Shown: positions 40,401 through 49,400 of the stretch, one piece after another | How the letters are laid out: each line of letters begins with the position of its first letter | Position numbering within the stretch: position 1 is the stretch's first letter | Notes under the pieces: generated by a model | What the model saw: only the letters and a program-made list of their open reading frames with translations | What the model was told of the DNA's origin: nothing | Database searches by the model: none | Source: Ascaphus truei | Taxonomy: Eukaryota > Chordata > Amphibia > Anura > Ascaphidae | DNA: 64,000 bases | Assembly (NCBI GenBank): GCA_036426205.1 | Contig: CM071574.1 | Span: 8,790,864-8,854,863, forward strand | Direction of reading: 5' to 3' | Translations under genes and position numbers: made by a program

Positions 40401-43400
40401 AGGGGCTAGCTAAATTAGATTTATTTACATTAGAAAAGAGGCGTCTAAGAGGGGATATGATAACTATATACAAATATATTCAGGGACAATACAAGGAGCT
40501 TTCAAAAGAACTATTCATCCCACGGGCAGTACAAAGGACTCGGGGCCATCCCTTAAGGTTGGAGGAAAGGAAATTTCACCAGCAACAAAGGAAAGGGTTC
40601 TTTACAGTAAGGGCAGTTAAAATGTGGAATTCATTACCCATGGAGACTGTGATGGCAGATACAATAGATTTGTTCCAAAAAAGGTTGGACATCTTTTTAG
40701 ATGGGGAAGGTATACAGGGATATACCAAATAAGTATACATGGGAAGGATGTTGATCCAGGGATTAATCCGACTGACAATTCTTGAAGTCAGGAAGGAATT
40801 AATTTTTCCCCTTAATGGGGTTTTTTGTTTGCCTTCCTCTGGATCAATAAGTATAGATATAGGATAAAGTATCTGTTGTCTAAATTTAGCATAGGTTGAA
40901 CTTGATGGACGTACGTCTTTTTTCAACTTCATCTACTATGTAACTATGTAACTTCTAGTACATATTGCACTATGTTCTGGTTTTTCTCTTGTACTTTCCG
41001 GTAACGTCATTGCGTTCCCCTGTCTTGGACAACGTACGATTTGAGAAGGATTGGTGGAACAGTTCTTTTAGGTGTTTGAGCTGCAAACCATTATCTACAG
41101 ATGCAGCGGCCGTTATTCGAACAAATCGCGCTGCTGTATTCCACGCTGCATTAACGCGGCCAATCGCCCCTGGCACACGTATTTATCGCGTTTCCTTTGT
41201 TTGAATTTCATGGATTGTGTGCAATTAAATGCAATGAAATTAATGAATTGTAATATGCACAGTACTGTGCTACTGTGTCAATTTCAGGTGTTTAAAAACC
41301 AGAACACTAAAATGCCATTTTCTGCACTCGCGTCTAAAGTACGGTTGGAAGAAATCACGCGCCATGACATGGGTTTTCCAAGATATACAACGTGTGAAGT
41401 GTTCGAATAACGGGCGCTGCATCTGTACTTGTACTTTTCCTTTATATTATGCACTATCTTTACATTGTAATGATTGCACATTGTTTACTGTATGGCATTT
41501 GTGTTATACCTGGATACACATTTATATGCACGTTAGCTTTTCTATCTATTTTCACTTTGTGCGTGTCTTTGATAGGACACAGACCACTTTTTTGTTTGTG
41601 TGGGGCGAGGAGCGCCATTTGTAACGCTTTCTGTCACAACGTGATACATGCAAAAACAATAGTCGTACTGCATCTCATTAGCATAGCCGTCATGTTATTA
41701 CAGCGTGACATCTTCCAGTAACGTGACCTTGTGTTACTCCTACACAGACCGCACAATACAACTTTTGCTGAAGTGGAAACAGGAGAGGGAGATAATGTTA
41801 TGTTATTTAAATCGTGCTCAACTGTGGCATTACACCCCTATTCCAGACACTACGAAAGCCCTACAGTATGTCATGGTCTGGATGGGAGTAACACGAAGTT
41901 TAGGGATGACATATCTAACATAACATTAGGTCCCAGCGGTAACCCTAATTACGTTTAGTAGATATGCGATGTTATCATAATGCCTCCTTTGCATGTCATT
42001 ATCACTAACGGCTCTTATACTGTAGTTAACACAATGCTCTTTACGGGGGGGGGAGGGGAGAAACGTTACTTAATGTTATGTTATTGTGCTTTGAAGATAC
42101 ACTGTGTGTCTTCACATGAGGATAAGTTACTGTAGGTTTACGTCACAGATCTTTGACTGCAAGTATGGAAACCAACTGACCAGTCTTTAGTTCCTTCACT
42201 GTCTTGCAAAAGTTCATGTGAAAACCTTTAAAAAATTAAAACATCTTCAGTTACTAGACAATTTAAATGCTAAAAAACCCATTTCCTGATATGAATGATT
42301 GGAGGAAGCCTGGAACATTATAATGTTGCAATGATTATCTTCCAAGATAAGAAGGTGTCGTTTTGGGTAAACAGATTTTCTTGGCAATGGACGAAACATT
42401 ACATTTGCTACAACTGGGCTATGCCGTGTTCTCAATATGTGTGCGTTCTGTACCAATAATCTTCTTTACTCTTCCAAGCATTCGTCCTGTTTTATTTCAT
42501 GAGTATGTCATTAATATTAAAGGTGCCTATAGTATTAGATAATAGTTCTGTAGTATTAGATACTAGTTCTGTAGTATTAGATTTGTGATCCTTTGTTGCC
42601 ACACAGCCACGGAGTCATCAATCCGCTGTTTCATTCCCAAATCATCTATATACACCACTTTAATGGCGGATATCGGCGATTCGGGCGCCATACAGCGAAT
42701 CGAGCGTTGACGTCTGCGAGGCACTGAGTCTAAAGAGGTCCCTGATTATCATGCACCAGTTCTTGTTCTTCCTTTCTGCCTCCTGTGCTTGTGATAAGTT
42801 CTAAGCTTGATGGAATAAAGTTGTTACATTTCCGTTGAGCTGGTACAATGATTCTTTCCTACCTGTTCTTTATTCCAGCTCTTCTCTAAGCCGCCTCCAT
42901 CCCTGCAGCTGTAATGTATGTTCAAAGCAACAAAATCAAGGGACCCCTAAAATAAAAATAAAAGATTATACTGCTCAATACACCAGAAACCGAATCCAAC
43001 TTTAGGTAATTGTTCAATGTGCAGTTTTAGTTTATTTCACATGGAGAGAAACCCAGATCTGCTCTTCTTGCCCTCTTTAGAATACGTTTATTTAACAGGG
43101 AACATAAAATGTCCTCCTCCATGTAAACGGCTCCCTGACCTCATTCCCTTTAGTTTTTACCCAGCAGCGATTCAAAGGTGCAATCCCCAACAATCGACCT
43201 GTTGAATTTCATAGGGGCCTTTGGGAAAGTGTTTGTCAATCAAGTGTTTTCTTTAGGCTGCGGCCAGGCAGGGAACGGGCTGGGGGCGCGGCCACGATGT
43301 CACGGAGCTGGTTCGCCCTCATTGGGCGAACCGCTCATGTGACGCGCTTGTGAGCGGCAAATTCAAATTTGCTTACTCTAAGCGCTGTGAAGACGTTTGG

Positions 43401-46400
43401 TCACGCTGGCCACACACATTGCCGCAATGTGTTTCATCGCGGCCAGCGTGCCTGCCCGATCAGCACCACCCTGGCTGAGGCCTAACCCTTACCCCCACCC
43501 CGTCCTTATCAGAGAATCAATAAAGATGTGGGGAGGGGGGACTCCTTGCTGATCACACAGGGACATCACACAAAAGGGAGCAGCCAGAGGAAATCAAACC
43601 CCCTCTCCCCGCAAGTCTCACTTTAAAAAAATAAATGACAAATACTTATAGGTGACAGATTTGGGTCAAAAACTGAGACAGTGTTTGAGCAACCTGTGCT
43701 GAAGCAGGGATATCATTAAAACCTGACCTGTTGTTGGCCCTTGAGGACTGTAGTTGGATACTCCTGGTCTAATATAAAATCTTTATCAGAATTCATGTAT
43801 GGACCCTAGTCCCTGTCCGTTCCAGGACTGCATAGGTAAGTAGCTTGTAGAAAAAATGGAGTACTTATTTACCAAGAAATCTGGTAGAAGGGATTGACAT
43901 GTATCCAGCATCGGTGGTTCCAGTGCAATAGACAGCTTCCCATCTGAAAAAGAACAAACATAACATTGACCATATTAGTGAAGACCAATATTTAGTCATA
44001 ATAGAAAATGCAACTGATAACGCAAATACCAAAGTGCAACTGGAAGGTTTTCCAACACTTGCTTGTATTGTCTGACCATTTGTTGGTGTAACCCCTCCCT
44101 GCCCGGCTCCAAGGGAGTTTACAAGTTAGAGTGGTACTAGCTTCAAGGGGTGCAGACCTTAGTCCACATTGATGGTTCCTGTGGCTGGACACAGCTCTTC
44201 CAGATGACGAAAAAGGTGTTAACTGATGGGCGCCAGGAGTTTTATAGTTTTGAACAAACACACTGTTACATAGTTACATAGTAGATGAGGTTGAGAAAAG
44301 ATGTACGTCCATCAAGTTCAACCTATGCTAAATTTAGACAACAGATACTTTATCCTATATCTATACTTACTTATTGATCCAGAGGAAGGTAAACAAAAAA
44401 AACCATTAAGGGGAAAAATAAATTCCTTCCTGACTCCAAGAATTGGCAATCGGATGAATCCCTAGATCAACATCCTTCCCATGTTTACTTATTTGGTATA
44501 TCCCTGTATACCTTTCCTTTCTAAAAAGATGTCCAACCTTTTTTTGAACAAATTTATTGTATCTGCCATCACAGTCTCCATGGGTAATGAGTTCCCATTT
44601 TCTTCCTCTTCAGATGGTGCCGAGGAGGCACATAACTTTTTATGTAACTGTGCGATTTCTTATTACCTTAATGTGTAAACCGACACTTTGTTATTCCCTC
44701 TATTACCACTAACACATTCCCATGCAGGCTGTTTGTTTTTAGCCTTTTACCTCAGAACTATCTTATAGACATAGCTATTAACAACTTATCTACCGGCAAT
44801 ATGTATCCCTCTCCTAGGTTCTGCCCAGTGTTACCGGAACATCTGTGTATTTCTTTTCCTATTACCCCCAAACTCAATATTTCTACTCTAATCACGAATA
44901 CCAAGTATACTGTGGTCTTAACACTAGGGCCGCACTTATAGTGCACGCAACGGCGACGCGACGGGTGACGTCACCCGTCGCCGCTAGCGAAAGTTGTAAT
45001 TTGCTTTGCGGCGATGTACTACTTTTCTACCCCTGAGGAAGGAAGCGTAGTCTTCCGAAACGCGTAGGGTGGTCTACGTTTGCACAGCTGACAATACGGC
45101 ATCCACTACACTGGTTTTACCAGCTCCACGGACGTCTCCCTGTTGCAGTTCTAGTTTGCGGCGGCTGCTGCTGCATTGATTTGGACCGGTACAACACCGC
45201 TGGGCTGCTGCTGTAGGCGTGTATCCTGCAACGATGCAGCGCACGTGACGACGCTTCTCCCGTGACACACGGCCCGGTGGGTCCATCGTGCGGAGGTCTG
45301 TGGTGCAGGAGGCAGGGAGGGCTCCCCTCCAAAGTCACTTCAGACGTCAGGACACGTTTTTGGCTCGTAAGAGAGGGGATAATCTCAGATTTATCCACCG
45401 CCTTCTTATTCTGAGTGTCTGGTAAGCGGCCAGTTCAACTGTGGTTGCAGTGCACATGTGACCCTTCATTTTAGTGTTTTTACTTATTGTATTAAATGTT
45501 ATATTTTTTATATATCAGTCAGTTGTCTCAGCAATTGTTTGTCTTTCACTGTGAGTAGTGTTGTGTGTTTTTGTTGTTACTGTATCACACTATGTTTGTT
45601 TTTGTTTTTATTGCATGATCTATCGTCTTCATGGGAAGAGATCCAGCGGAGTACACCCTTCATCTGGTTGTATAATATATTTATTATTACATGTTAATAT
45701 ATTTTACATATATCACTGCCATTGGCTTAGCGCCATAGATATAACGTTTTTTCCTGCAAATACCAAAGTGCAACTGAAAGGTTTTCCAACACTTGCTTTT
45801 ATTATCTGACCATTTGTTGGCGTTTATCATTAAAATTGGAGGATTCTCTTTGCATATCACCCATGTGAATCACAATTTTTTCCTGAGAGCTGTGGGTATT
45901 GTTTCAATTGGAATTCCTCCAGGTGTTTTCTCTTCTGGAGCAATATCGATGAGGGGAAACAAACTATTTTCTTGCAGAGAGTCTTAAACATGTCTGCCAT
46001 CATGACTTCCTAAACACTGTCCTGATAGCTGCAACACTGGAGTTGCTGCAGCATTAATTTCTTGCTTTCCCCTAGCAACCATACGAATGTACAGCACATT
46101 CAGTGACTTCTGTTAGTGTGCGTCTCCCAGTCGGTTATAATAGGGATTACATTTATACAGTGATGTTAACTGATGGATAAATGATAACAATGGAAAAAGT
46201 GCGTGGGCATCCTTACTGCATCTCACATCAAGTCCAAGTTTCTAATCAGCTGAAAGCGCAATTTAATATACAAACACTCCCTCTAAAATATTTACAATCA
46301 CATACTAACTAAAGATATGAAGAACTTTTATGCTGGTTCATAAAACAGTACAGGCATACCCCGGTTTAAGGACACTCACTTTAAGTACACTCGCGAGTAA

Positions 46401-49400
46401 GTACATATCGCCCAATAGGCAAACTGCATCTCACGCATGCGCCTGTCGTCACGTCCTGAACAGCAATACCAGCTCCCTACCTGTACCGAAGCTGTGCACA
46501 AGCGGGGAGACTATAGAGCCTGTTACAAATGCGTTATTTACATCAGTTATGCACGTATGTGATGATTGCAGTACAGTACATGCATCGATAAGTGGGGAAA
46601 AGGTAGTGCTTCACTTTAAGTACATTTTCACTTTACATACATGCTTCGGTCCCATTGCGTACGCTAATGCGGGGTATGCCTGTATCACGATTTCCAAGCT
46701 GATCTAGCTGTGTGGAATTAAATGTACAACTCTTCTATTCCAAAGTGTACAGTAGCCAAGAATCACATCCTTCCCTGTACCAGTTTTTTTTTGTTCTTTA
46801 TTTATAAGGCCAGTGTTTTTTTTTTTTTTTTTTTTTTAAATCCATATTTTTATTTGTCAATCAACAAAAACCTGATTGAAGACGACTTTTTCCCCCTCGG
46901 GTAACGTTAGTGTCATTTATAGAACAGCGATCACGATCTACATTGTAATACAATTTAACAGAACAGTATATTCCGTGGTTGAGTTGAACCCTTGGCACTG
47001 TCTAGTTTTGGCCTTAGCATGAGTGTACGTTTAAGTCGCACAGAATATATTTTTCTTGCTTATCGATACAGTGTATGGCGGTTATACATTTAATTTTCTG
47101 GTACAATTCACGGTCACAAATTACAATCCAGTATTTGGAATCTTGGTCCTGCTGAGCAACTCTCTGTACTTATCAGGGTTATTAGATGTACGTCTCTACT
47201 TCCTCCATGGAATAAAGATCCCTATCTATATCATTATCTTTCACATGTTGGCCAGTATGATTTGGGAGACAAAGGGACATGCGATTAAAACTGGAGCCAC
47301 TTTTCCTACTATTACTCATCTTCTCCAGCATGTCGCACTATACCTTCTGCTCTAATAACCTTATGATCTTTATGGAAGGTATATTTGTCCAGGGTTGGTA
47401 ACGTCATACTGATACCAGGTACCAAGGTGGAAGGTCCCAAGGCTGCGTCCATGGTAATTTCTCCCGTGCGGAAGCGCACGGAGGCTGAGGGAAAGCGGGT
47501 GCTTTCCCTGGCCATGTTACGTGCGCCGTCTGTGGCCGTGTCTAGGAGCGTTCCAGTGACGTCAAAGAGCTGGTTCGCCCGGTCTGTCACGCCAAGAAAT
47601 CAGTTTCAACTGATTTCTTGCGCAACACGTGACCGCTTCCGCGCGTTCTGCAGTACCATGGACGCAGCCTAAGTGATTCCATAGTTACCAGGTCTTACTT
47701 GAGACTCTAACCCCTTTAGTCCTTTCCCTCCAGCAATAACAGGGTTAATAGGCTCCCACTCAGTTAAACCCCGTTGCTGCCGGAGAGGTGAGCAACACAA
47801 CGCAAGCTCTACCCCTCCAAAGCAAAGTATACAAAATCTAGCAGCCAAAAACCTCATCTGTGGTCGCTTTCATTTCGACCTTGGAACCTGGACAGTGATG
47901 ATACAAACATGTTCTACAAGGGAAAACCAAATGACAAAATGTTTCCCACTGCGAGCACGTTTAGATTTTAATGCTTGGATGATTTTTATTGCCTCTCATG
48001 TAGAATCCGGACCGATTGGTTCTGCTGCATCAGAAGATGTATCAGATGGAAACGCTTTTTGCCAAAGGTTACTTTGAAGCAGATAAGGATATCGGAGATC
48101 GTGTTTATCTGTAATATATTTCTTATCAGTTTTCTGAACAAACGCATTATCTGTTCCTGATACTGCTTTTTGAAGAGCGTGACTTGTCTGGGTTCAGAGT
48201 TTAAAATACAATCATTTTCATTTCGTGGGGGGATGAGTTACCTTGTGACAATGTTAAGATCTATATTGGACCTCGTTTTATCAATAAATCAAGGCCTGAT
48301 GGAGAAAAAGCGTATGCAGATTATTGATAAAAATGTTCCTGCATGTATAATTATATTTATAAAGCACCAGCAGTGTACTGAGCGCTTTACTAAAGTAAAC
48401 AGTGGAGATAAGTGACAAGTAAATACAAACATAAGGCACAGGGAGACACTTCCCCAAAGAGCTTACAATCTAATCGTTCTCTCATTCCCTTTTGTAGCCT
48501 ATTCATATTTGGAGTGTAGTTATCAAAGTTTCCAGCTGCACAAAGCACCATGTTTATGAGCACTAACTGCAAAGTAATGGCAGTTTTATGTTGTAGGCAG
48601 GGGGCAGGGCTAGTCTTACATTTGGTGAGGCCCAAGGCGCCATGCCGGCAGCATCATGGCGGAATGTGAAGTGACATTGCCATGACAACGCGCTGCTGCA
48701 GAAGGAAGGACGCTCTGCATAAGGTAAGGCCTTGTCCAGGGTGAAGGCTCGCTCACTTGTGCGCTCGTGTGTGACGCGTTGAGTCAGCATGAGGCAATGA
48801 GAGCGGCTGTAGTGAGCGTGCGCATGCGAGTTCAGAGGAGCGCTGCTTGAGGAGACACATCAATTTGTATTTGTCGTGCGATGGCCGGGTCAGGTGAGCA
48901 GTTCGCCCAATGAGGGCGAACCAGCTCTGTGATGACACGCCCCTGACACGCCCTTCCCCGCGCGCACTACAGCCCATTTTCAAATGGCAGGAATCGCTCC
49001 AGCTTGCTCAGTGCATGACGTCACGGCGCTCTAGAGCGAGCGAGCGTGCATTTACCCTGGCTGAGCCCTAAGTTGTCCCCCTGCACATGCGCGCGCACAC
49101 ACACATACTCCCTCCCGCGCCCCCCCCCCCCCACCTAGTGGTGAGCAATGGTGCAGTCCTCCGCCGTTCGAGGACTCCCCAGCTCTCCCCTCTCCTATCA
49201 GGCGGAAGGTGGATCCCGGCGCCGACAGAGGGAGAGGAGGGAACGTGGGGCCCCCCAAAAGGTGCAGGGCCAAGAGGGATGTAACCCTAATGGTGCAGCA
49301 CTGCATTAAGAAGCAAAATGTTGAACACTCAAAATGCCAAATGTCTTATTGTTGCATTGTACTCGGTGCAGCAGCAGGCGGGAAAGTTGCACTGGAATCT

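Larger units (their letters stand above)
35105..41010. repeat. Large foldback, both arms interrupted
   Basis: Left arm 35105-35262 plus 37944-38063; right arm 38191-38397 plus 40951-41010; loop 38064-38190. The left arm is split by a 2.7 kb insert holding a minisatellite, the right arm by a CR1. Example: GGATTTGCCCCAGTGCTGGA near 38320 has its complement at about 35237-35256. LCT intron 3. Confidence 0.8.

Noticed and set aside
42247..42456. Possible extra LCT linker exon on the - strand
   Set aside because: Reads protein-like but has no splice sites in phase and no similarity to the linker; exons 3 and 4 join in phase without it.
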